Assembly: GCF_000723165.1 (NCBI RefSeq)
Contig: NZ_HG322949.1
Location: 2,802,896-2,834,418 of the forward strand
Reading direction: 5' to 3'
Length of the DNA: 31,523 nt
DNA from: Janthinobacterium agaricidamnosum NBRC 102515 = DSM 9628
Lineage (GTDB): Bacteria > Pseudomonadota > Gammaproteobacteria > Burkholderiales > Burkholderiaceae_D
Positions 6,981 through 15,266 of this stretch are shown here, piece after piece (the stretch's first letter is position 1; every line of letters begins with the position of its first letter). The notes beneath the pieces are model-generated. The model saw only the letters and a program-made list of their open reading frames with translations. It ran no database searches and had not been told where the DNA came from. The position numbers and the translations under genes were made by a program.

Positions 6981-7791
6981 AGGATTGGGTGGCGACCTTC
7001 GCTGAAGCTGGCGCCGCCTTGCATGCGGGGTCGTTTTTGGCGCGTCCGGAACAGACCCGCACACGGCATTTCTGGGCGTCATCCTTGCGCAACTTCTTGC
7101 ATTGGTTCAATTTCGCCTGGGTCGTCGCCGGTTTGACGGTTTTTTTGACAGGCTTGGCCGGCGGTTCCGGTTCCGGATTGACTTGCGCATGTGCGACCAG
7201 GGCCGCCAGCAAGGTCACATCGTTGTCGGGTTCCGCTTCAACTTGCGGCGGCGGCTTGGGTTTAGTCGCGGCCTTGACCAGCTTGGGCGCCGATTTGGCC
7301 GTGGCCGCCTGCTTCGGCGCCGCTTGTGCCAAAGCCTTGCCCAGCACGTCGTTTTCGGACTGGGGCTGGGACGCCGGCTGGGCGTTCAACATGTCTTTCA
7401 AACTGGGCTGTTTTTCCGCTGGCGCATCGCCGCCTTGCAATCCCGCCAACGGATCTTCGTCATGAATCGTCGCCGCGGCAGTGCTTTCCGGCACATCGGG
7501 CTTGGCGGCCGGTGCCGCCACCGCCAGCCGAATTGCCGCGCCATCGGCTTGCTGCCGCTCGATGTCGCCATCGCCAGCGCTGAACCAGGCGCCAGCGGCA
7601 ATCAGCAGCGCGCCCAGGCCCAGTCCGCCGCCCCATAACACCTTGCCGCGCTGCCGGCGCGACCCTGCCTCGGCGCCGGATGGGTGTTCCAGATGATTCA
7701 AGATCCGATGGCGATCGGCTTCAGCCTGCTGTGCCGGCGTCAACAAGCTGGGCCGGCCCGCCGCCCTTGGGTTCTCGTCATTGCTTTGCAA
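6979..7791 (-). CDS. Single-pass membrane protein of unknown function, Ala/Pro/Lys-rich with Cys-rich tail
   Basis: This 270-residue protein is not recognised. Residues 1-47 are polar and probably cytoplasmic. One hydrophobic segment (~50-70, GLGLGALLIAAGAWF) would cross the inner membrane. The remainder is low-complexity Ala/Pro/Lys/Gln-rich (~75-230) and ends in a basic segment with four cysteines (residues ~228-258, in QCKKLR, KCRVRVC and PACKAAP). In the usual orientation this tail would be periplasmic and could be disulfide-bonded. The start is TTG at 7791, with AGGGAG about 9 nt upstream; an ATG a few bases on is in another frame. It is convergent with the glutamine amidotransferase gene and divergent from the first T6SS gene, so it may be a cell-envelope accessory, but nothing in the sequence proves a T6SS role. 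Confidence 0.65.
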   Translation of the reverse strand: MQSNDENPRAAGRPSLLTPAQQAEADRHRILNHLEHPSGAEAGSRRQRGKVLWGGGLGLGALLIAAGAWFSAGDGDIERQQADGAAIRLAVAAPAAKPDVPESTAAATIHDEDPLAGLQGGDAPAEKQPSLKDMLNAQPASQPQSENDVLGKALAQAAPKQAATAKSAPKLVKAATKPKPPPQVEAEPDNDVTLLAALVAHAQVNPEPEPPAKPVKKTVKPATTQAKLNQCKKLRKDDAQKCRVRVCSGRAKNDPACKAAPASAKVATQS

Positions 7792-7793
7792 AA

Positions 7794-7815
7794 TTAGTGA
7801 CTCCCTTAGTGACTC
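7794..7815 (-). repeat. 12-bp-period direct repeat across the ribosome-binding site
   Basis: TTAGTGACTC occurs at 7794-7803 and again at 7806-7815, separated by CC. On the coding (minus) strand this reads GAGTCACTAA twice and supplies the AGGGAG used as ribosome-binding site of the downstream membrane-protein gene. A possible leftward promoter (TTGGAT at 7849-7844, GATAAT at 7828-7823, 15-bp spacer) lies just beyond. Confidence 0.5.
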
Positions 7816-8042
7816 TTTATTAATTATCCTATTACTTTACGCTATCCAATAAAAAAGCGACGCATAGTAGAAAATTAAGAGTGCTCCCCCCCGCACAATT
7901 GAATCTGGCTCAAATCCAATTATCAAGTTTGTAAGATATACTCGTGAGCAATAGTTCGCAAGTGAATGCTTGAACGGCATGCCACCCGTACTTCCGGCTT
8001 GGCTTTTCGGCAGCCATCGATCAAACCGTTTCTGGGGTAACC

Positions 8043-8882
8043 GTGTTTTTATTGGGCGTGGCGCTGTATTTCATTCTCGCTTGCTTGATTAGCTGGCTGG
8101 CATTGTTTCCCGCCGGCCGTGAATTCGTCATGCACTGGATGTCCAGGGCGGAAAGCCGCATCAGCCGGGGCTTCAGCCAGTTGGCGCGGCGCCGCGAACA
8201 TGGCGTGCAGGTCTTGCGCCTGTCGGGTATCTCGGCGCTGCACGGCGTGGCGGGATTTTTCAGGCGCCATTATCTGTTATGCCTGGCCGGTGGCGCGGTG
8301 ATTTGTTTGCCGCCTGTCCTGGCATTGATGGCGAGCAATAAATCCATGCTGGGCGGATACGATGTATCGACCCGGGAAATGAATCAGCAAGTCTCCGGAT
8401 TACTGCAGGGCGAACAATTGGTGCCGCCGGTGGAATTGCCGCCGTTGGTCTTTGCCACTGCCGAAGTGGCGCAATTGCGGCCGATGCTGGTGTCGGCCAG
8501 CCGTAATTGGACCTTGTTGAACCAGGATTATGCGCAGCGGCTGTTATTGGTATTCAAGATCATGAAGGAAAAGCACGGTTACGACATGGCCATCCTGGAA
8601 GGTTACCGCAGTCCGGAGCGGCAAAACCTGCTGGCCTCGATGGGATCGAATGTGACCAATGCGGCGGCTTTCCAGAGCTGGCATCAATACGGCCTGGCCG
8701 CCGATTGCGCGTTTTTGCGTGACGGCAAGCTGGTGATTTCCGAGAAAGATCCGTGGGCCATGCGCGGCTACCAGTTGTATGGCGAAGTGGCCGAGTCGGT
8801 CGGCATGACGTGGGGCGGCCGCTGGAAGATGATGGATTTCGGACATACCGAATTGCGTTTGCCGGGCGTGATGAAGCGCTGA
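8043..8882 (+). CDS. Membrane-anchored M15-family peptidase, TagX-like
   Basis: This is a 279-residue inner-membrane protein with hydrophobic segments at ~2-22 and ~76-97 and a C-terminal periplasmic M15 (VanY/L,D-endopeptidase type) domain from ~150. Zinc ligands are visible: H214 and D221 in SWHQYGLAAD, and H268 in DFGHTEL. A GYRSPERQ motif at ~187 is typical of the family. M15 enzymes cut peptidoglycan peptide stems. T6SS clusters of Acinetobacter and Burkholderia encode the related TagX, which opens the wall for apparatus assembly, and the position at the head of the tssM operon fits that. The start is GTG at 8043 with a weak GGGGTAA upstream. The 251-bp gap before it shows a TATACT (7937-7942) without a convincing -35. 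Confidence 0.87.
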   Translation: MFLLGVALYFILACLISWLALFPAGREFVMHWMSRAESRISRGFSQLARRREHGVQVLRLSGISALHGVAGFFRRHYLLCLAGGAVICLPPVLALMASNKSMLGGYDVSTREMNQQVSGLLQGEQLVPPVELPPLVFATAEVAQLRPMLVSASRNWTLLNQDYAQRLLLVFKIMKEKHGYDMAILEGYRSPERQNLLASMGSNVTNAAAFQSWHQYGLAADCAFLRDGKLVISEKDPWAMRGYQLYGEVAESVGMTWGGRWKMMDFGHTELRLPGVMKR

Positions 8883-8978
8883 GTATCAAACCTGAGTATC
8901 AAACTTGCATTAAAAAGACCAATAAAATCGACAAGGAACCCAGATGGCTGATCAGGTAATGATGGATGGAGTGCGGCG

Positions 8979-10409
8979 ATGCGTCCGTGGCTGAGCCGTA
9001 GCCTGCTGGTGGCGGGCGCTTTTATCGTGTGCTGGGGCGGCGCCGTATGGTACTGGCGCAGCGGCAAGCACGTGCCGGACGGGACCGACCTGGCGCTGTA
9101 TCTGTTGATTTTGCCGCTGGCCTTGCTGCTGCTGTTCTGGGGCGGCAAAAAATTGCTGGCCATGGCAGCCGCCGCGCCGGCCGCATCCGCTGCGGCGCCG
9201 CAAGCGCCGCGGCAGGCCGAACAAGCGGCGCCTGCCGCCGCGCTGACCATCGTCAGCGGCGCGCTGCGCATGCCGCATGGCGCCACGCCGCAAGAATTGG
9301 CCGAAGCGCTGGTGTCGCGGCAGGCGCGGCTGGAACTGGATCCGGAATTGACCGATAACGACGGTTATCCGGTAATGACTGGCCGCATCGCCGACGTCGA
9401 TGAGCTGGAACAACAGGAAACGATGGCGCCATGGCTGGCCGCACAAGGGCTGGACCAGTTGCGCTTCGACCCCGAACAATGGCGCGCGCTGGCGCTCGGC
9501 AGCGCGGTGCTGGACGAGCTGGCGCGCGCCGTTAGCGCCCATGCCGGATTGGCGGCCCATGCCGAGGCACAAGCCGGCGGCCGCGCCACGCCAGGGTTGC
9601 CGCCTTTGCCGACCTTGTTATTCCTGCCGCTGCTGCCGGAACACTGGCCAGTTGCCCAGCGCGACGCGGCCAGCCAGTGGTGGCTGCATCTGATCACGGA
9701 GCATGGCTGGCCTGCCGCGCAGCTGGCCTTGTCGCTGCCGCCATCCGGCGCGCAACTGGCGCCCTACGCCTTGATCAACCAGGTCGCGCAGCAACACCGG
9801 CAAGAGCAGCGCCCTTGTTTGCTGCTGCTGCTCGCTTGCGCATCCCATATCGGTGAAAACAGTGTGCAAGACTGGGCCGCGCGCGAACTGCTGTTTAGTT
9901 CGCGCAACCAGTCCGGCCAGGTGCCGGGCGAAGGCGCCGCGGGTTTGCTGCTGGCCGATGCGCAACAGGGCGCACTGTTCGACAGCGCGCCGCCAGTGCT
10001 GCTGCACGGCGCCAGCGTTGCCTCGCGCGCCAGTTCGGCCGATGCCAAGGGCCGTATCGACCATCTGTTGCTGACCGAACTGGGGGCCAAGGCGCTGGCC
10101 CGCGGTGGCGCCGCCGCGGCCGAGGTCAGCCTGGTGGCCGCCGACAGCGGCCAGCGCGCCAGCCGCATGTCTGAATTGACCGGCATGACCGGAGAACTGT
10201 TGCCGCAACTCGATTTCGATACCCAGGTGCTGAACCTGGGCGCCAGTTGCGGCCAGGCCGGTAACGTGACACCGCTGGCGGCGCTGGTGCTGGGCTGGCA
10301 AGACGCACGCGACAATACCGGCGTGGTGTTATGCGTCAGCAACCAGCAGCCATTCCAGCGCAGCGCGATGCTGGTCGGCCAGGGCGCCGCCCCGCCGCCT
10401 TCCAGCTAA
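8979..10409 (+). CDS. T6SS-associated membrane protein with ketoacyl-synthase-like segment
   Basis: This is a 476-residue protein. Two hydrophobic helices (~8-25 and ~38-56) anchor it in the inner membrane, followed by an Ala-rich linker and a large soluble domain. Residues ~277-335 (LLLLACASHIGENS, then QVPGEGAAGLLLAD) resemble the C-terminal half of beta-ketoacyl synthases, where a GEGAA-type motif follows the condensing core. A catalytic Cys-His-His set cannot be recognised, so it is probably a non-enzymatic relative. It lies 96 bp after the M15 peptidase gene and 65 bp before tssM in the same orientation. Similar hypothetical proteins accompany tssM in Burkholderiales-type clusters, as far as I recall. 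The start at 8979 has GGAG 8 nt upstream. The fold suggestion is moderate; function is unknown. Confidence 0.75.
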   Translation: MRPWLSRSLLVAGAFIVCWGGAVWYWRSGKHVPDGTDLALYLLILPLALLLLFWGGKKLLAMAAAAPAASAAAPQAPRQAEQAAPAAALTIVSGALRMPHGATPQELAEALVSRQARLELDPELTDNDGYPVMTGRIADVDELEQQETMAPWLAAQGLDQLRFDPEQWRALALGSAVLDELARAVSAHAGLAAHAEAQAGGRATPGLPPLPTLLFLPLLPEHWPVAQRDAASQWWLHLITEHGWPAAQLALSLPPSGAQLAPYALINQVAQQHRQEQRPCLLLLLACASHIGENSVQDWAARELLFSSRNQSGQVPGEGAAGLLLADAQQGALFDSAPPVLLHGASVASRASSADAKGRIDHLLLTELGAKALARGGAAAAEVSLVAADSGQRASRMSELTGMTGELLPQLDFDTQVLNLGASCGQAGNVTPLAALVLGWQDARDNTGVVLCVSNQQPFQRSAMLVGQGAAPPPSS

Positions 10410-10474
10410 TACGTCATGAATCAACTGATTTCTTATCCACCTTACTATCCACCTTCAGCATACGACCGCCCATT

Positions 10475-13400
10475 ATGATGCAACGTTTTTGGCAACTCCT
10501 TACCAAACGCCCGATCTTGATTGCCACAGGCTGCGTGGCGCTTGCCGCATTCCTGCTGATCGGCGCCGCCATCCTTGAAATCCCTTTTACTGTCGTGTAT
10601 GTCTTGCTCGCCCTCGCGCTGCTGATCGCCGCCGCGCTGTGGCTGCTGCGGCGGCGCCGCCGCGCCAAGTCCGGCGAGCAATTCGGCGACATGCTGGAAC
10701 AGCAAGCCGCCCCTGCCAGCTCTGCCGCCCCAAAAGCCGATCCGGCCCAGCGCGAAGAAACCGAGGCCATCCGCAAACGCATGCTGGAAGCCATCGGCAC
10801 CATCAAGACCTCCAAGCTGGGCCAGCTGTCGGGCGACGCCGCCTTGTATGAATTGCCATGGTATATGGTGATCGGCAATCCGGCGGCCGGCAAGAGCACG
10901 GCGATCGCCAGTTCCGGCCTGCAATTTCCTTTCGCCGACAGCAAGATCGTGCAAGGCGTCGGCGGCACCCGCAATTGCGACTGGTTTTTCACCACCGACG
11001 GCATCCTGCTCGATACCGCCGGACGTTATTCGGTCAACGATGAAGACCGCGCCGAATGGTTCGGCTTCCTCGGCCTGCTGAAAAAACACCGCAAGCGCGC
11101 GCCGATCAACGGCATCATCATCGCCGTCAGCATCGCCGAACTGACCGGCAGCCGTCCCGAATTCGCCATCAACCTGGCCAAGAACCTGCGCCAGCGGGTG
11201 CAGGAACTGACGGAAAAACTGGAAGTGCACGCGCCGGTCTACGTGGTGTTCACCAAGGCCGACCTGATCACCGGCTTCAGCGAGTTTTTCCAGGATGCCG
11301 AACGCAGCGAGCGCGACAAAGTGTGGGGCGCCACCCTGCCCTACAGCCAGACCAGTTCGCGCCAGGATGTGCTGGAACTGTTCGACCAGCGCTTCGACGA
11401 GCTGTATGACGGCCTGAAAGAATTGAGCCTGGCCAGCATGGCGTTGCAATCGCGCGAACGGATGCCGCCCGGCGTGTTCACCTTCCCGCTGGAATTCAGC
11501 TCGGTCAAGGGGCCGCTGCGCGCCTTCATCGCCACGCTGTTCGAAGAAAATCCGTTCCAGTTCAAGCCGGTATTCCGGGGCTTTTATTTCACCAGCGCGC
11601 TGCAGGAAGGCGAAGCCGTATCGACTTCGTCCGAGCGGGTGGCGCAGCGTTTCGACTTGAAACTGCAGCCGCAGGCGCACAGCGAAGTGCATCATCAGCA
11701 CGGTTATTTCTTGCTGAACCTGTTCCGCAAGGTGATCTTCGCCGACAAGGACCTGGTCGCGCAATACGCCAGCCCGGCCAAGATGCGGCTGCGCTACGCC
11801 ACCTTCTTTGCCGCCACCGCGCTGGTCGGCCTGGCGCTGGGCGGCTGGAGCTGGTCGTACATGGGCAATACGCAACTGGTGGCCAATGTGCAGGCCGACC
11901 TGGACCAGGCCGTCAAACTGCAAGAAAAACGGCTCGACTTGCAATCGCGTTTCGAAGCGCTGGAAATCATGCAGGACCGCATCGAGCAACTGGAGCAATA
12001 CCGCGGCAGCCGGCCGTTGTCGCTGTCGCTGGGCTTGTACCAGGGTGAATTCCTGGAGCGTAAATTGCGCGAGGAATACTTTTCTGGCGTCAAGGCCGTG
12101 ATGTTGAAGCCGGTTTCCTTATCGCTGGAAACGTTCCTGGCGGAAGTCAACGCCGGTTCCGACAAGCTGGAACCGATGTCGAAACCGCCGCAATCGGGCG
12201 CCGTCGCCAGCACCGCCGTACCGGCCGCGGCGGTCAACAGCGGCGCGCTGCAATTCAAGGATGCATCGCCGGCCAATGTCGAAGACGCCTACAACGCGCT
12301 GAAAACCTATTTGATGCTGGGCGACCGTTCGCGCGCCGAGGCAAGCCATTTGAACGACCAGCTGACCCGCTTCTGGCGCGTCTGGCTGGACGGCAATCGC
12401 GGCTCGATGCCGCGCGAACAAATGATACGCAGCGCCGAAAGGATGATTTCGTTTTACCTGAGCCAGATCAACGATCCATCCTGGCCGGTGATCGACAGCA
12501 AGCTGGCCCTGGTCGACCAGTCGCGCGACAGCCTGCGCCGCGTGGTGCGCGGCATGCCGGCCCGCGAACGGGTGTATGCCGACGTCAAGGCGCGCGCCGC
12601 GACCCGCTTCCCGTCGATGACGGTGGCGCGCATCGTCGGCGAGCAAGACAAGGAACTGGTGCTCGGCAGCTACGCGATTCCCGGCACCTTTACCCGCGAT
12701 GCTTGGGAAAGATTCGTCCAGGACGCGTTCAAGGAAGCGTCCAACCGCGAATTGCAAAGCGCCGACTGGGTCTTGAAAACCGCGTCGAAGGACGATTTGA
12801 CGCTGGAAGGCAGCCCGGAACAAATCCAGAAAGCGCTGGTGGAACTGTACAAGAACGACTACGCCAGGGAATGGCAAAAATTCATCCAGGGCGTCAGCAT
12901 CCGCGACTTGAACGGTTTCGACAATGCCGCCGCCGCGATGAACCGGCTGGGCGATCCGCAAACCTCGCCGATCAACAAGCTGATGGCGACCGTGTACCAG
13001 GAAACCTCGTGGGATAACCCGTCGCTGGCCGACGCCGGCTTGCAGCGGGCCCAGCGCGGCGCGATGGAGTGGTTCAAGGAAACCATCCTGCGTCAAAAGC
13101 CGTCGCAGCTGAATGTGAACCTGAATACCGCGCCGGCCAATGGCGCAGCCATTCCGATGGGACCGGTGGGCCGCGAGTTTTCCGGCGTGGCGCGGCTGGT
13201 GTCCAGCAAGGACAAGGATGCGTCGCTGATGCGCGGTTACATGGACGGGCTGTCGAAATTGCGGGCCCGTTTCAACCAGATCAAGAACCAGGGCGATACC
13301 GGCCCCGGCGCCAAGCAATTCATGCAGCAAACGCTGGACGGCAGCGGTTCCGAACTGGCCGACGCGCTGAAATACGTCGACGAGCAAATGCTGGTCGGCA

Positions 13401-14284
13401 TGAGCGACCAGCAAAAACAGGCGATCCGGCCGCTGCTGGTGCGACCGCTGATGCAAACCTTCGCCGTCATCGTCAAGCCGACCGAAGCGGAAATCAACAA
13501 GGTCTGGGTGGCGCAGGTACTGGAGCCGTTCCAGAAAACGCTGGCGCTCAAATATCCGTTCGCCACCGAATCGCGGGTCGAGGCGAGCAACGCCGAAATC
13601 GGCCAGATCTTCGGGCCGGAAGGCGCCGTCGCCAAGTTCTTCGATAACACCATCGGACCGCTGGTGGTGCGCCGCGGCGATGCGCTGAGCGCCAAGACCT
13701 GGGCCAATATGGGCATCAGCCTGGCGCCGCCGGTGGTGGCCAGCTTCCCTGGCTGGGTGGCGCCGCTGAGCGCCGGCGGCGTGGCCGCGGCCGCATCGGA
13801 AGGCGAAGCGCAGACCAGGTTCGACCTGCAGGCGCTGCCGGGCACCGGCCTGACCGAATACACCATCGAAATCGATGGCCAGGCGCTGCGTTGGCGCGGC
13901 CAGGCCCAGCCATGGGTGCATATGGCGTGGCCCAATCCGCAAGGCGTGCCGGGTTCGCGCATCACCGCCATCACGCCGGAAGGCCGCAGCGTGGTGTTGT
14001 TGAACGAACCGGGCCACTTCGGCTTGAAAAAAATGATCGATTCCGCCAAACGCAAGCGCAAGGATGGCGGCGTGTTTGAACTGAGCTGGGAAAACAGCGG
14101 CGTGAGCGTGGTGGCCAACCTGAAAATCGTCGCCACGCCGGCCCCGGCGGCCCCGGCGCAAGCACAGGGCAGCCAGGGTTTCCGGCGCATGAAACTGCCG
14201 GAAGTCGTGGTGACCGGCGCGCAGCAAGAGACCGCGCCGGTTGCGGCCGGCGGCCCTGCCGTGGCCGCGGGAGCCGCGCCATGA
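10475..14284 (+). CDS. tssM: TssM (IcmF family) membrane-complex protein
   Basis: This is the large inner-membrane core subunit that links the cytoplasmic baseplate to the envelope. It is 1269 residues from the ATG at 10475; an in-frame upstream ATG at 10331 lies within the previous gene and is rejected. Two N-terminal transmembrane helices (~12-30, ~35-57) are followed by a basic RRRRR stop-transfer. A cytoplasmic NTPase-like domain carries an intact Walker A (GNPAAGKST, residues 134-142) and a DTAGRY motif. A third transmembrane helix is at ~445-465, then a large periplasmic region ends in a beta domain and an Ala/Pro-rich tail. An ATGA overlap couples it to tagF. Length, topology and motifs are all canonical for the family. 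Confidence 0.97.
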   Translation: MMQRFWQLLTKRPILIATGCVALAAFLLIGAAILEIPFTVVYVLLALALLIAAALWLLRRRRRAKSGEQFGDMLEQQAAPASSAAPKADPAQREETEAIRKRMLEAIGTIKTSKLGQLSGDAALYELPWYMVIGNPAAGKSTAIASSGLQFPFADSKIVQGVGGTRNCDWFFTTDGILLDTAGRYSVNDEDRAEWFGFLGLLKKHRKRAPINGIIIAVSIAELTGSRPEFAINLAKNLRQRVQELTEKLEVHAPVYVVFTKADLITGFSEFFQDAERSERDKVWGATLPYSQTSSRQDVLELFDQRFDELYDGLKELSLASMALQSRERMPPGVFTFPLEFSSVKGPLRAFIATLFEENPFQFKPVFRGFYFTSALQEGEAVSTSSERVAQRFDLKLQPQAHSEVHHQHGYFLLNLFRKVIFADKDLVAQYASPAKMRLRYATFFAATALVGLALGGWSWSYMGNTQLVANVQADLDQAVKLQEKRLDLQSRFEALEIMQDRIEQLEQYRGSRPLSLSLGLYQGEFLERKLREEYFSGVKAVMLKPVSLSLETFLAEVNAGSDKLEPMSKPPQSGAVASTAVPAAAVNSGALQFKDASPANVEDAYNALKTYLMLGDRSRAEASHLNDQLTRFWRVWLDGNRGSMPREQMIRSAERMISFYLSQINDPSWPVIDSKLALVDQSRDSLRRVVRGMPARERVYADVKARAATRFPSMTVARIVGEQDKELVLGSYAIPGTFTRDAWERFVQDAFKEASNRELQSADWVLKTASKDDLTLEGSPEQIQKALVELYKNDYAREWQKFIQGVSIRDLNGFDNAAAAMNRLGDPQTSPINKLMATVYQETSWDNPSLADAGLQRAQRGAMEWFKETILRQKPSQLNVNLNTAPANGAAIPMGPVGREFSGVARLVSSKDKDASLMRGYMDGLSKLRARFNQIKNQGDTGPGAKQFMQQTLDGSGSELADALKYVDEQMLVGMSDQQKQAIRPLLVRPLMQTFAVIVKPTEAEINKVWVAQVLEPFQKTLALKYPFATESRVEASNAEIGQIFGPEGAVAKFFDNTIGPLVVRRGDALSAKTWANMGISLAPPVVASFPGWVAPLSAGGVAAAASEGEAQTRFDLQALPGTGLTEYTIEIDGQALRWRGQAQPWVHMAWPNPQGVPGSRITAITPEGRSVVLLNEPGHFGLKKMIDSAKRKRKDGGVFELSWENSGVSVVANLKIVATPAPAAPAQAQGSQGFRRMKLPEVVVTGAQQETAPVAAGGPAVAAGAAP

Positions 14285-15264
14285 GCCGCAGCGTCACGCC
14301 AACCAGCGTCGGTTATTTCGGCAAGATCCCGAGCCGCGGCGATTTCGTCAAGGCCAGCGACAATCCGGCGCTGCTGAAGATCCTCGACGACTGGCTGGCC
14401 CAGGCGATGGACTTGCTGAGCGGCGACGCGCGCTGGAAACTGGCCTACGATGCGCTGGCGCCGCTGCATTTCGCCTTCATCGGCCCGCGCCGCGGCCGCG
14501 CCATCGCCGGCCATGTGATTGCCAGCAGCGACCAGTCCAAGCGCCGTTTCCCGTTCCTGATGATGAGCACCATGGAAGTGGAAGAACCGGCCCGCTTCGT
14601 GCAAAACAGCCCGCTGGTGCTGTCGCGCCTGTGGCACCGGCTGGAAGGCATGAGCGCCGCCGTGCTGGCGGCGGCCGATCCGGGCGCGCCATTGCAAGCG
14701 GCCGCCACGCCGATCGAGCTCGACTTGCGCGCCGCCGCCTACGACGCCGCATACACCGATTTTCTCGAATTGCACACCATCGGCGCGCTCGATGCGATGC
14801 TGGCGCAGACCGGCTTTGCCGGCTCGGTGCGGCAAATCCTGCTGGCGCTCGGCTTTTTGCTGCAGCCGGTGATGGCCAGCAGTTCCAGCCGGCTCGAAAA
14901 AAGCCTGGTGCTGCCGCTGCCGGCCGACCCGATGTACCGCAACCTGGTCGGCGCCTTCTGGATGCACCTGATTACGCCCTTCCTGGCGCGCGCCGACTTC
15001 GAACTGAGCCTGTTCATGACCCGCATCGACGGCCGGCCGTCGATGGTGCTCGGCTTCAGCGGCGCGTCGGCGCAAACGCTGTACGCCATCATGGATGGCC
15101 AGGCCGGGCTGGAGCACCACATCACGTTCGATGAGTTGTCGTGGGTCGAAGAACAGATCGATACCGACTACGCCGTCAAGAAAGTGTCGAGCTACCTGGC
15201 GCAATCGAACCTCTCACTCAAATCCGCGCACGACTCGCTGCGCGCCGCGTTTATCGGAACCTGA
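14281..15264 (+). CDS. tagF: TagF (ImpM/DUF2094) T6SS regulator
   Basis: This is a 327-residue cytoplasmic protein. The N-terminus VGYFGKIPSRGDFVKA is the hallmark of the TagF/ImpM family, and a conserved FAFIGP segment and RRFPFLM motif follow. TagF represses the system post-translationally in organisms where it has been studied, in balance with phosphorylation-based activation. No PppA or PpkA gene is visible in this window, so control here may differ. The gene overlaps tssM by 4 bp and ends 2 bp before the OmpA-like gene, clearly within one operon. It is longer than stand-alone TagF domains of about 220 residues; the second half (~200-327) is an additional region of unknown role. Confidence 0.93.
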   Translation: MSRSVTPTSVGYFGKIPSRGDFVKASDNPALLKILDDWLAQAMDLLSGDARWKLAYDALAPLHFAFIGPRRGRAIAGHVIASSDQSKRRFPFLMMSTMEVEEPARFVQNSPLVLSRLWHRLEGMSAAVLAAADPGAPLQAAATPIELDLRAAAYDAAYTDFLELHTIGALDAMLAQTGFAGSVRQILLALGFLLQPVMASSSSRLEKSLVLPLPADPMYRNLVGAFWMHLITPFLARADFELSLFMTRIDGRPSMVLGFSGASAQTLYAIMDGQAGLEHHITFDELSWVEEQIDTDYAVKKVSSYLAQSNLSLKSAHDSLRAAFIGT

Positions 15265-15266
15265 CC

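Noticed and set aside
10331..10474. N-terminal extension of TssM from an upstream ATG
   Set aside because: The extension lies within the 3' end of the preceding gene and has no membrane or family signature; the ATG at 10475 begins directly before the first transmembrane helix.
12119..14227. Long minus-strand ORF (702 aa) opposite tssM
   Set aside because: Shadow of tssM; its His/Arg-rich translation has no family pattern.
13237..15204. Minus-strand ORF (655 aa) across tssM and tagF
   Set aside because: Runs antisense across two confident genes and their junction; no domain seen.
15141..15266. N-terminal extension of the OmpA-like protein
   Set aside because: It would overlap tagF by more than 120 bp and bury the signal peptide; the ATG at 15267 begins the signal peptide.
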